Origin: Bacillota bacterium | GTDB taxonomy: Bacteria > Bacillota > Bacilli > Alicyclobacillales > SLC66 | NCBI GenBank assembly: GCA_026627155.1 | Contig: JAPNUJ010000027.1 | Span: 1-32,097, forward strand | Reading direction: 5' to 3' | DNA: 32,097 nucleotides | In this document: positions 7,919 to 15,083 of the stretch, in pieces | Layout of the letters: every line of letters starts with the position of its first letter | How positions within the stretch are numbered: position 1 is the first letter of the stretch | Notes under the pieces: generated by a model | What the model was told of the DNA's origin: nothing | Database searches by the model: none | The model's input: only the letters and a program-made list of their open reading frames with translations | Made by a program: the position numbers and the translations under genes

Positions 7919-9091
7919 TCAGCGCACCCCGAGCGCGGCTAACGACGCCTCCCCGTCTGCAGTCAACTGCTCGGCCCACTGTTCAGCATCCGTCGCCACG
8001 CGGACATCAGCGATCCCATATCGACGCAACTCCTGCGCGATCTCATGGCTGCCGGTGGCCACCACCCGACCCCGACCGCATGGAAGCCGCGGCAGTGCAT
8101 CGGTTTGCAACCATTGCCAGGTGGACCGGGAATCGACCCAGATCCCAGACAGCGGTTGCCCATCTGCGTAGTGTTGCCAGGCGCTCAGGTAGGCCTGGCG
8201 GTTCAACTCGCGCGCGGCCCCCGCAAATCGCTCGTACGACAATGCGACCACGTCGGCACCTTGTTCCTCGAGGGATGCGCACAGAGTCTCCACCGCCGCA
8301 TCCGTGCGCGCGGCGACGAGCAATCGCCGCCCGTGCAAAGGACGGCGGTGCACCCAGGACAGGGCGTCTTGCAGGTCCGACACGTCGCCCGCGACGAAGA
8401 CGGCGGGAGATCCGAACTTCGCGCGCAAAACGGCGTCCACGATCTGACCCAGTGACGAAGACAACGTGTCCTGACTCGCCGTCGTCCCCCACCTCACGAG
8501 CGTGACAGGCGTGCCTTCAGACCAACCCGATACTCGAAGCCGCTCGACCACGGTCGCCAGCTGTCCCACACCCATCAACACCACCATCGTTCCCGACTGA
8601 ATGAGAGGGTTTGCCAAGGGCTCTCCATCGCCATCATCCCCCTTTGCGACGGTGTGCCCTGTCGTGATCAGAACCTGTGTCGAGACGCCCCGGTGCGTGA
8701 CAGGGATCCCCGCATAGGCCGCGACAGCGACGGCCGACGAGACGCCCGGGACCACTTCCCACGCAATCCGATGCTTCTCCAGTTCGAGTGCCTCTTCGCC
8801 GCCCCGACCGAACACAAAGGGATCGCCACCTTTCAATCGCACGACTGTCTGTCCTGCCAGCGCACAGGTGACCAAAGTGGCGGAAATGCTTCGCTGTGAG
8901 ACAGGATGCGAATCTGGCTCCTTCCCCACGTAGACCAGTTTGGCATCGGACGGTGCAAACGTGAGGAGTCGGGGTGACAACAGCCTGTCAAAAACCACCA
9001 CATCCGCTTTCGCCAGACACGCCCGTCCGCGCAGCGTCATGAGCCCCGGATCACCCGGGCCCGCTCCCAGTAAGTAGACTTTCCCCGGCAT
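7919..9091 (-). CDS. cobA: Uroporphyrinogen-III C-methyltransferase fused to a partial HemD-like domain
   Basis: This is a bifunctional-looking protein of 390 residues. AGGAGG 7 nt before ATG 9091 fixes the start. Residues 1-245 are a SUMT (CobA/CysG-A) methyltransferase that uses SAM to turn uroporphyrinogen III into precorrin-2 for siroheme or cobalamin. Motifs are VYLLGAGPGDPGLMT, VVRLKGGDPFVFGRGGEE and PGVSSAVAVAAYAGIPVTHRG. The last 140 residues (from GRRLLVAARTDAAVETL to VATGSHEIAQELRRYGI) resemble the first part of uroporphyrinogen-III synthase. A full HemD needs about 250 residues in two interleaved domains, so this half is probably inactive or divergent. No other siroheme or corrin gene is nearby. 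It is divergent from the symporter and served by the promoter at 9209-9237, leaving a leader of about 110 nt. Confidence 0.88.
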   Translation of the reverse strand: MPGKVYLLGAGPGDPGLMTLRGRACLAKADVVVFDRLLSPRLLTFAPSDAKLVYVGKEPDSHPVSQRSISATLVTCALAGQTVVRLKGGDPFVFGRGGEEALELEKHRIAWEVVPGVSSAVAVAAYAGIPVTHRGVSTQVLITTGHTVAKGDDGDGEPLANPLIQSGTMVVLMGVGQLATVVERLRVSGWSEGTPVTLVRWGTTASQDTLSSSLGQIVDAVLRAKFGSPAVFVAGDVSDLQDALSWVHRRPLHGRRLLVAARTDAAVETLCASLEEQGADVVALSYERFAGAARELNRQAYLSAWQHYADGQPLSGIWVDSRSTWQWLQTDALPRLPCGRGRVVATGSHEIAQELRRYGIADVRVATDAEQWAEQLTADGEASLAALGVR

Positions 9092-9208
9092 CTGTACCCC
9101 TCCTGAGATTAGCAAGACCCTTGATCAGCTACAGCCAGTGGCGCCAAACGCTTGCCGCAAAATACTTTAATCCGATCAACATTACTTTATATCACGCAAT
9201 TGAGGCTC

Positions 9209-9237
9209 ATTATGCGCGATTCCATCGAACCCGTCAA
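9209..9237 (-). promoter_or_regulatory. SigA-type promoter for the cobA-like gene
   Basis: On the minus strand TTGACG (9232-9237) and CATAAT (9209-9214) are separated by exactly 17 bp. Transcription would start near 9202. Confidence 0.65.
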
Positions 9238-9265
9238 GGCTTTACCGTCCCCTACACCGACCCCA

Positions 9266-9294
9266 TTGACAGGACCGGGGGCATCGAATAGAAT
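9266..9294 (+). promoter_or_regulatory. SigA-type promoter for the SSS symporter
   Basis: A perfect TTGACA (9266-9271) and TAGAAT (9289-9294, five of six consensus bases) are separated by 17 bp. The predicted start is near 9301, giving a leader of about 60 nt. Confidence 0.75.
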
Positions 9295-9310
9295 GATCTC
9301 ACCGATATGT

Positions 9311-9330
9311 ACTAAAACCAGTGTTTTAGT
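9311..9330. promoter_or_regulatory. 8-bp inverted repeat in the symporter leader
   Basis: ACTAAAAC (9311-9318) and GTTTTAGT (9323-9330) are exact complements around CAGT. They lie about 10-30 nt downstream of the predicted start site, a position suited to a roadblock operator. No specific regulator can be named. Confidence 0.45.
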
Positions 9331-9363
9331 CGGAATTAAGTTGATGTGGGGAGTGGGTCCATC

Positions 9364-10962
9364 ATGGCTGGACTGGTTGTCGCAGTGTTGCTCGTCTATA
9401 CCGTCGGGCTCGTGCTGTTAGCCACGAAAGGGCGCGCACGTGGCGGTCAAGGGGAAGCTTTCTTGCACGGGGGGCGAGGGTTCGGATTTCGGCACGTGTT
9501 TATCCTCGTCACCGTGATGTGGGCCTCCTCCATCTTTGTCGTAGAACTGGAGACCGGCTTCTTGTCAGGCATCTCCGCCGCATGGTTCGGAATCTCCGTC
9601 ATCATCATGTCGATTCTCGTTGCGCGCTTTTTGCTCCGACCGTTTGCGAAAGCTGGCTACTTGACCAACTCCCGTCTGATCGGAGAGCGCTTCGGTCCCG
9701 CAGCACGCCGCTTCTCCGCGCTTGTCATCGCGTTGACTTTTCCCATCTTTGCGATGTCGAACGTGTTGGCAGCGGCAGAATTCCTGCATGCCCTGCTCGG
9801 CTGGGGGTTGCCGATCACGCTTGTGGTGACGACCGCGATCATGTTAGTGTACGTCAGTCAAAGCGGCCTATGGTCGCTCGCCTATACACAGGGGTTGAAC
9901 CTCGCAGCCCTGACAGTCGGGCTGGCGGTCGCCACGTACTACTTCATGCGCGTGCCGGCAGCGCACCTGCATCCGGTTCACGTGGCCGGCTTCACGTCAT
10001 GGGATGGTGTCGGGCTTGGCTCGCTGGCCGTCTGGCTCGTGATGAATATATTGAATGCGGTCAGTGCCCAGGCGGAGATGCAGGCCATCGCGGCCGTCAA
10101 AGAACCCAAACGCGGGCAGGCCGCCGTCTATGTATCCGCTGCGGTTCTGGTTGCCTTCACGCTGTTGCCTGTGTGGTTGGGCATGCGCACGCGCGAGCTC
10201 TTGCCTCACGCGGCCAAGGCACTTGCGGCCTTTCCCCACGCTCTGACGCTGATTGCGCCGCCTTGGGCCGTGGCCCTTGTGGCGCTCGGCGTGTGGGCGG
10301 CGGCCCTCAGTTGGTGCGCGCCGCTCCTCTTCTCCGGCGCCGCCAGTTTCGGGGCCGATTTGTTCAAGTCTCAGCCGCGCGATTTGCGTAAATTGACGCG
10401 ATACGGCTTGCTGATTCAAGGTGCATTGGTTGTTGTGGTCGCTCTGTTGCGACCGGATGAACTGGCCTGGTGGCGGGTATTTGGACAAACGATTCGCAGC
10501 GCCGCGATCTTCGCGCCGACGGTCGCCTACTTCCTCTGGCCGCTTGCGACCAAACGCGCGACCATCTGGTCGATGGTCGTGGGCGTCATCGTGAGTCTGG
10601 GATGGAACGCCGCAACGGGCTTCTCCGCCACCGTGTTTCTGCTGGGGGTCAACCCGATGTGGGTCGCCTTGTCGGTCGCGATCCTGACGCAAGTAGCAGG
10701 CACCTTGTGGGATACACGCGCTGCCTCCATCACGTGGGCGGGTGGACGGGTATCGACTGCCCTGTTGTCCCTGGCCCTCGTGTCGCTCGTGACGCTGGCG
10801 ACTACGTGGACACACCTCGCGGCACTGCGCGGCGCACTTCTGTGCGTGGGCATCGTGCTCGCCTATTTCAGTGCCACGCTCTCACTCCAACCCGCCACGA
10901 CTGAGAAATCGAAGCGCGGGGCGTTGCGGGTGGTCGGGGACCGGGCAAGAGGTACGGCCTGA
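9364..10962 (+). CDS. Sodium:solute symporter (SSS) family protein
   Basis: This is an integral membrane transporter of 532 residues, expected to couple Na+ (or H+) entry to uptake of a small solute. At least twelve hydrophobic segments are visible. The fold signature includes GFGFRHVFILVTVMWASS early in the protein, the YLTNSRLIGERFG loop and the TM region AVWLVMNILNAVSAQAEMQAI. The substrate cannot be read from sequence. ATG 9364 is chosen with GGGGAG 10 nt upstream; GTG 9346 would add six residues and has a poorer site. The tail is short and basic. It is monocistronic by layout: its own promoter lies upstream and a strong hairpin follows at 11017-11054. Its only close partner is the divergent cobA-like gene, which does not suggest a substrate. 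Confidence 0.88.
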   Translation: MAGLVVAVLLVYTVGLVLLATKGRARGGQGEAFLHGGRGFGFRHVFILVTVMWASSIFVVELETGFLSGISAAWFGISVIIMSILVARFLLRPFAKAGYLTNSRLIGERFGPAARRFSALVIALTFPIFAMSNVLAAAEFLHALLGWGLPITLVVTTAIMLVYVSQSGLWSLAYTQGLNLAALTVGLAVATYYFMRVPAAHLHPVHVAGFTSWDGVGLGSLAVWLVMNILNAVSAQAEMQAIAAVKEPKRGQAAVYVSAAVLVAFTLLPVWLGMRTRELLPHAAKALAAFPHALTLIAPPWAVALVALGVWAAALSWCAPLLFSGAASFGADLFKSQPRDLRKLTRYGLLIQGALVVVVALLRPDELAWWRVFGQTIRSAAIFAPTVAYFLWPLATKRATIWSMVVGVIVSLGWNAATGFSATVFLLGVNPMWVALSVAILTQVAGTLWDTRAASITWAGGRVSTALLSLALVSLVTLATTWTHLAALRGALLCVGIVLAYFSATLSLQPATTEKSKRGALRVVGDRARGTA

Positions 10963-11016
10963 GACTGGACCGTGGCGCAACAGGTGGAACCGTTATTCGG
11001 CGGATCGGACTACAGA

Positions 11017-11054
11017 AAGAGGCTCGGCTTGCCCTTGGGCAGTCCGAGCCTCTT
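11017..11054. terminator. Bidirectional hairpin between the symporter and GGDEF genes
   Basis: AAGAGGCTCGG (11017-11027) and CCGAGCCTCTT (11044-11054) form a perfect 11-bp stem, continued inside by TGCCC/GGGCA after a 2x2 internal loop. It lies between two convergent genes. No clear T-run follows on either side, so termination efficiency is uncertain. Confidence 0.7.
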
Positions 11055-11131
11055 GACGCCGATCACTGATCCAACGCCTCAAATTGCGCTACCGAGAGTG
11101 TGTCCGTGTCCATGTTTTTCACCTGGCTCCC

Positions 11132-11749
11132 TTACCGCAGTGGCGGATCGTACTTGCGCAGAAGATCATCGAGCGCCTCGCGCAACAACACCGACTCTTT
11201 GCGCCCGAGGGACTCGGCCAAGGCACTGAGCTCGCGCACACTGCTCGATGAATAGTAGCAGGTCTTCATAATCATCTCGTTGTTCGACGGTAAACTGACC
11301 TGATTGCTCCCCATCTCCTTGGCGTTGAGGAGCGCGGCATCCGCCGCCCGAATGAGCCCGCGCATCTCCTTGGCATCCCGCGGAAACTGGCTCACGCCGG
11401 CAGAGATCTGAATCGCCAAATCTGGCGGCGCCCCCACAGCCTTTTGATCCCGCTCCACCGCCAAGCGGACTTTCTCCATCTCCAGGAATGCCTGCTCCAG
11501 CGTTTTGCCCGCCATCAATACCGCAAACTCGTCGCCGGCCACCCGATACGCCGGATGCCCCTGCGCCTTCAGCACATCCGCGATACCGCGAAGCACCGCA
11601 TCGCCTGCCACATGCCCATGCTGGTCGTTCACCCGCATAAATTGATCCACGTCGAGCAAGGCCACCGCCACCAGATCCTGCTCCTTCATGGATGCCTCCA
11701 AGTCCTGCTCGAACTTGAGAAACGTTCCCAACCCCGTCAACTCGTCCAT
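11132..11749 (-). CDS. GGDEF domain protein with C-terminal ribbon-helix-helix domain
   Basis: This is a small soluble protein of 205 residues, with an AGAGGTG-type site before ATG 11749. Residues 1-155 are a GGDEF (diguanylate cyclase) domain starting directly at DELTGLGTF, with no sensor domain. LLDVDQFMRVNDQHGH carries the metal and guanine-binding residues. The signature is AGDEF (71-75); such variants can still be active, but this is not certain here. No RxxD inhibitory site is seen at the expected spot. Residues 161-200 match a ribbon-helix-helix DNA-binding unit: a short strand, then VRELSALAESLGRKES and VLLREALDDLLRKY, as in CopG/Arc-like proteins. It could be a DNA-binding protein that makes or senses a cyclic dinucleotide, or a repressor using a degenerate GGDEF fold to dimerise. 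Its promoter contains a TGTATACA palindrome. Confidence 0.88.
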   Translation of the reverse strand: MDELTGLGTFLKFEQDLEASMKEQDLVAVALLDVDQFMRVNDQHGHVAGDAVLRGIADVLKAQGHPAYRVAGDEFAVLMAGKTLEQAFLEMEKVRLAVERDQKAVGAPPDLAIQISAGVSQFPRDAKEMRGLIRAADAALLNAKEMGSNQVSLPSNNEMIMKTCYYSSSSVRELSALAESLGRKESVLLREALDDLLRKYDPPLR

Positions 11750-11773
11750 CCCGTCACCTCTTTCGACTTGTCT

Positions 11774-11815
11774 ATGTATACATCACTATTATACACAAAC
11801 ATATATAATGTACAA
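11774..11815 (-). promoter_or_regulatory. Promoter of the GGDEF-RHH gene with downstream ATGTATACAT palindrome
   Basis: On the minus strand TTGTAC (11810-11815) and TATAAT (11788-11793, preceded by TG) are 16 bp apart. The perfect 10-bp palindrome ATGTATACAT (11774-11783) falls at about the start site. The whole stretch 11768-11852 is strikingly AT-rich against a GC-rich background, with TATATA runs. Regulation by the gene's own RHH domain is a reasonable inference. Confidence 0.65.
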
Positions 11816-11868
11816 GTATATATATATAACTATACATAATTATTGCGCCCATCATTCCGTTGTGACGT

Positions 11869-11918
11869 CCAAGAGGCTGTCCCTCCCACCGATTCGATGG
11901 TGAGGGACAGCCTCTTGG
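11869..11918. terminator. 17-bp perfect stem hairpin
   Basis: CCAAGAGGCTGTCCCTC (11869-11885) and its exact complement (11902-11918) enclose a 16-nt loop that can pair further. It lies downstream of the minus-strand lipoprotein gene and upstream of the GGDEF-RHH promoter. It is probably the lipoprotein terminator, although no T-run follows. Confidence 0.65.
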
Positions 11919-11975
11919 GCCCGTATGGGCAGATCGAGTAGCCGTTGATGTCGCTGTATCTTACGCACAGGCTGA

Positions 11976-12758
11976 TTACCAAAGTGTACTAGAGAACATC
12001 CGATTCCATCGAGAGGGAAATACCGTCAAGGTAATCGGCATCAGGGACAGTTCATAATTCTGTCCAAGCGCTCGATAGGCGAGTACGGGAAGCAATTCAA
12101 GCATTCGATGTGCTGCTTGAAGTAACACCACACCCCTGATCTTAATGGATTGTCCCTTTCGGACAACACTCAGGATCTTGACAGACGCGACTTGCTTGGG
12201 CGCTCCGGTCAGGATCAAAAAATCTGATTCGTCTACTGCGCGCGTCCCTTTTAGCGTAAGCTCTATGGGATAGCTTGTAAATAGTGAGGACAGCACATAC
12301 CCTGACGACTGGTCCACTTCCCGCAGAGGTCCTGACAGCCAATGAGCCAACACCTGGACATGCCAATCGCCAAGCGAAACCTCTCTTTGCTTGTTGACTT
12401 CATGATCTTCAGATGACAACCGCAATACCATAGGTGTGATATCGTAGAGCCCAGACTTTGAAAAGGTCCACGTCACATCGAGTGTACGCCAAGGGTCCTT
12501 GGATGAGCCTCCAAAAACCGCACTACTCAACGTGATTGGCGATGGTGAGCTGACCTGATAGGGGGCCTCTTGTAGAGGACCTGTTATGGCGTAGACGGCA
12601 TTGAGCTGTTGACCGACTCGAGCGTAGCCAAACCCGCTCATCCGGTTGTAGATCCGGGTTGCTGGATGAACCAACGTCTCGGAAACGGCCCCGCAACCAG
12701 TGAGAAACAGGCAAGCGAACCCGACAATTGCAACCCGCATCGCCATTTTCAAGATCAT
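11976..12758 (-). CDS. Orphan lipoprotein, function unknown
   Basis: I do not recognise the family. The protein (about 260 residues) opens with MILKMAMR, a hydrophobic stretch and the lipobox LTGC, so it should be lipidated at Cys22 and displayed on the outer face of the membrane. The mature part has alternating beta-like stretches (ITLSSAVFGGSS, LDVTWTFSKSGLYDITP, YPIELTLKG) and no catalytic motif I can name. The start is uncertain: GGAGAG directly abuts ATG 12758 but lies an ideal 6 nt from TTG 12752, which may be the true start. The open frame continues upstream without a start site and is not counted. The DNA is visibly more AT-rich than its neighbours, and the gene lies in the same direction as 12935-13315, 176 nt downstream of it. 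Confidence 0.7.
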   Translation of the reverse strand: MILKMAMRVAIVGFACLFLTGCGAVSETLVHPATRIYNRMSGFGYARVGQQLNAVYAITGPLQEAPYQVSSPSPITLSSAVFGGSSKDPWRTLDVTWTFSKSGLYDITPMVLRLSSEDHEVNKQREVSLGDWHVQVLAHWLSGPLREVDQSSGYVLSSLFTSYPIELTLKGTRAVDESDFLILTGAPKQVASVKILSVVRKGQSIKIRGVVLLQAAHRMLELLPVLAYRALGQNYELSLMPITLTVFPSRWNRMFSSTLW

Positions 12759-12910
12759 CTCTCCAGTCACGGCAAATACCCTGAGGGGGACACTCCAATG
12801 GACCACTGTTGACATTGCGTCTATAGCGTAATCCAAGCCAGACTTGGCGCAACACCAGTCTGATGTGAACACGTCAATTCTGAGAACCAGCGTGAGAACG
12901 ACGCTAACGT

Positions 12911-12939
12911 CCTGACCTGTTTGTAAAACAGCGATCAGG
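12911..12939. terminator. Weak hairpin overlapping the stop of the Ser/Tyr-rich gene
   Basis: CCTGA (12911-12915) with CTGTTT (12917-12922) pairs with AAACAG (12926-12931) and TCAGG (12935-12939) around a GTA loop. It overlaps the stop codon of the 13315 gene. There is no T-run, so the terminator role is tentative. Confidence 0.35.
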
Positions 12940-13315
12940 TATCGTAGGCGTGAAAGCCAAATCCTATCCACTGATTGGCGGTACAGTAGGCATAGTTGTA
13001 CATGGGTATCGGCTGACCGCCACAAAGGTACCGATAGTACTCTCGCTGCCTGACGCTTTTGGAGCTATAAACGTCCCTCCAGTCTATCTCGCCGCTTTGT
13101 CCGGCGAGCAACGTCATGGAATATTGGGCCGTACTGGACGACGAATACGTCACGTCAAATCCAACAGACGAGCTCACCTGAGAATAGCCTACCTCGACAG
13201 TCCCGTTCACACTGTTCGAATACCCATATTCCTTATCCAGCGAGACGGAGTCAGTTGCGTTTGTCCCATTCGTACCGGATGTGCCGTAATTCCACTTAAG
13301 GAAGGATACTTTCAT
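12935..13315 (-). CDS. Hypothetical Ser/Tyr/Gly-rich protein, possibly a remnant
   Basis: The family is not recognised. The 126 residues are rich in Ser, Thr, Tyr, Gly and Asn (for example TVEVGYSQVSSSVGFDVTYSSSS), with alternating polarity typical of beta-sheet proteins. The pattern VGFDVTYS...MTLLAGQSGEIDWRDVY then a Tyr-rich end suggests a secreted beta-rich domain, but there is no signal peptide. No ribosome site precedes ATG 13315. An in-frame TGA lies 9 nt upstream, and a run of seven A (minus strand) sits between the stop and the ATG. It may therefore be the 3' end of a longer secreted protein that lost its front, or a gene read by an unusual start. It is followed downstream by the lipoprotein gene. 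Confidence 0.5.
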   Translation of the reverse strand: MKVSFLKWNYGTSGTNGTNATDSVSLDKEYGYSNSVNGTVEVGYSQVSSSVGFDVTYSSSSTAQYSMTLLAGQSGEIDWRDVYSSKSVRQREYYRYLCGGQPIPMYNYAYCTANQWIGFGFHAYDT

Positions 13316-13438
13316 ATTTTTTTGTCAATATACCCAATTGGCGTTCTATAATGAATATAAGTCCTCAATTGGATTGATATTGCACACGTTGCCGGTCTTG
13401 ATGGCGCCCCTACTCACACCACACCTGCCTCCACGCAC

Positions 13439-13471
13439 AAAAAAGGGACTCGGGCGATGGCTCCGAGTCCC
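13439..13471 (-). terminator. Rho-independent terminator of the HTH gene
   Basis: Read on the minus strand, GGGACTCGG pairs with CCGAGTCCC (13463-13471 and 13445-13453) around a 9-nt loop, followed by six T (13439-13444). This is the clearest intrinsic terminator in the window. It lies 35 bp after the stop of the gene at 13507. Confidence 0.92.
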
Positions 13472-13506
13472 TCAATCCTTACAGTCCTACCCCACTCACC
13501 GAAGGA

Positions 13507-13926
13507 CTACGCCTTCAGGCGATTCTTTTCTTCCGCGTCCAGGCGCGACTTGATCTCGCGCAGACGATCGAACACATAAGACGTAGAGACGCCGTAGCGT
13601 TGCGCCAGTTTGGTCATCGGGATCGGACCGTCGGCCACAACCAGTGGCGTCAGTTCTTCGACCAGCGTGCCATCATCCTCGGACGTCACTGCCACGTCAT
13701 CCTCGAGGCCGGCGATCCCGAGCAACTCGGCGTACTTCTTCATGGCCGCGCGGGAGATGGAGAGGCGTTGGCGAATGACGTCGAGTTGGAGTTCGGGGTT
13801 GTCGATCGCGAACCGGACGATCAGGTGCAGGCTGTTGATCACCTTGCCGTGAGCCTCAATCCCTGAAAGCTTGCGCTCGATGCGTTCCCAGTCTGCCTTC
13901 GGCGCTACAAAATGAGCATCATACAT
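13507..13926 (-). CDS. Small HTH-type DNA-binding protein, family not identified
   Basis: This is a protein of 139 residues with AAAGGTGAG 8 nt before ATG 13926. The C-terminal part contains a likely helix-turn-helix, IPMTKLAQRYGVSTSYVFDRLREIKSRL. A second helical region, LDVIRQRLSISRAAMKKYAELLGI, also looks HTH-like, so two DNA-reading modules may be present. An acidic linker (VTSEDDGTLVEE) joins them. There is no sensor domain, membrane segment or enzyme motif. It is monocistronic by layout: a strong terminator follows, and an AT-rich leader with the ACTTGTATACATGT palindrome precedes it. That palindrome shares its TGTATACA core with the GGDEF-RHH promoter 2.2 kb away, which suggests shared control. 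A DNA-binding role is likely; targets are unknown. Confidence 0.7.
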   Translation of the reverse strand: MYDAHFVAPKADWERIERKLSGIEAHGKVINSLHLIVRFAIDNPELQLDVIRQRLSISRAAMKKYAELLGIAGLEDDVAVTSEDDGTLVEELTPLVVADGPIPMTKLAQRYGVSTSYVFDRLREIKSRLDAEEKNRLKA

Positions 13927-13957
13927 AGGGTCTTCTCACCTTTCTTGACCGAGATGA

Positions 13958-13971
13958 ACTTGTATACATGT
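13958..13971. promoter_or_regulatory. Near-palindrome ACTTGTATACATGT upstream of the HTH gene
   Basis: This 14-bp dyad differs from its reverse complement at one symmetric pair and lies 32 bp upstream of ATG 13926. A minus-strand TTGACA (13969-13974) overlaps its edge, but no -10 at proper spacing was found. The TGTATACA core matches the palindrome at 11774-11783. Confidence 0.5.
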
Positions 13972-14009
13972 CAAATATCATGTGTTTGTTATCTGACCTC
14001 TTTAACATT

Positions 14010-15083
14010 CTACACAGACGGTCGAAATTCCTCGATCATTTGCAAAATGTTTTCAAGAGAATTCATGTGACCCGCGGCTTCCATCCTGGCGATCATGGCA
14101 GAACGGTCGGCGTATAAGGCTCGTACAGCATCGACCAAGCGGTCTCCGTGGGCCTCGGATTCCTCTACAACCGCGGCAAATCCGCGTTTTTCGAATGACC
14201 TCGCATTGGCAATCTGATCGCCGCGACTGGCTTCAAGGGAGAGCGGCACGAGAAGCATCGGTTTCTTGCATGCCAGAAATTCGAAAATCGCATTGGCACC
14301 AGCGCGCGACAGGACGACGTCCGCCATGGCCATCAGGTCTGGCAACTCCTCCTTGACGTAGGGAAATTGTCGATAACCGCGCAGGGTCAAGGTGTCATCC
14401 ACATTGCCTTGCCCACAAATGTGCACGACCTGGAACTCCTGGAGCAACTGTGGCAACACAGCTCGCACTGCTTGATTCAGGCGCTGTGAGCCAAGGCTTC
14501 CGCCCATCACCATGAGGACGGGTCGGCTACGCACAAAGTCACAGGCGATCAGACCGCGCGTCGCGCGCCCCTGAAGAAGTTCATCGCGTACGACCGCGCC
14601 GACATACCGCGACTTGCCGATGGGAAGGTGTCGCTCCGTTTCAGCGAACGTGATACACACTCTCGTGGCAAACGGGATGGCAATCCGGTTGGCCAGCCCT
14701 GGCGTCAGATCCGACTCATGAATCAAGACGGGCACCCGATTCATCCAACCGGCCACGACCACCGGGACGGACACAAACCCGCCCTTGGAAAAGATGACAT
14801 CCGGTTTGCGCCGTCGAATAATCCTGTAGGCCTGGTAGACGCCGCGGGCGACGTTGAGCGGGTCCTTGACATTTTTCCAATCAAAATACCGGCGCAACTT
14901 TCCGGTCGCCACCGCGTGGTAGGTGACGCCCTTCTGCCCTGCGATCAACTCGCGCTCGATGCCTTGGTGCGAACCTATGTACTCGACGTCCCACCCTTGC
15001 TTCTGAAGCCTCGGTATGAGCGCCAGGTTGACCGTTACGTGACCGGCTGATCCGCCACCGGTCAAAAGTATGCGTCGCTTCAC
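14010..15083 (-). CDS. MurG-like UDP-GlcNAc transferase (paralogue outside the dcw cluster)
   Basis: This is a GT-B glycosyltransferase of 357 residues related to MurG, which adds GlcNAc to lipid I to give lipid II on the inner membrane face. Start GTG 15083 follows GGAGG by 8 nt. The N-terminal loop is [14 protein letters not shown], where MurG has GGTGGHIxPALA. Further MurG-like motifs are [42 protein letters not shown] and [15 protein letters not shown]. The C-terminal part keeps [17 protein letters not shown], with a Ser/Leu-rich variation before the DQ pair. No cell-division or mur gene is adjacent, so this is likely a second MurG-type enzyme, as seen in several Bacilli, for lipid II or another undecaprenyl-linked sugar. 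The leader contains two dyads. Confidence 0.85.
   Translation of the reverse strand: MKRRILLTGGGSAGHVTVNLALIPRLQKQGWDVEYIGSHQGIERELIAGQKGVTYHAVATGKLRRYFDWKNVKDPLNVARGVYQAYRIIRRRKPDVIFSKGGFVSVPVVVAGWMNRVPVLIHESDLTPGLANRIAIPFATRVCITFAETERHLPIGKSRYVGAVVRDELLQGRATRGLIACDFVRSRPVLMVMGGSLGSQRLNQAVRAVLPQLLQEFQVVHICGQGNVDDTLTLRGYRQFPYVKEELPDLMAMADVVLSRAGANAIFEFLACKKPMLLVPLSLEASRGDQIANARSFEKRGFAAVVEESEAHGDRLVDAVRALYADRSAMIARMEAAGHMNSLENILQMIEEFRPSV

Noticed and set aside
9092-9202. Cobalamin riboswitch in the cobA-like leader
   Set aside because: GGCGCCACTGG resembles one B12-riboswitch element, but the rest of the conserved core and the B12 box are missing and the leader (about 110 nt) is too short.
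12950-13351. Plus-strand frame opposite the Ser/Tyr-rich gene
   Set aside because: No ribosome site, and the composition does not resemble a protein. The minus-strand frame has a coherent beta-rich pattern.
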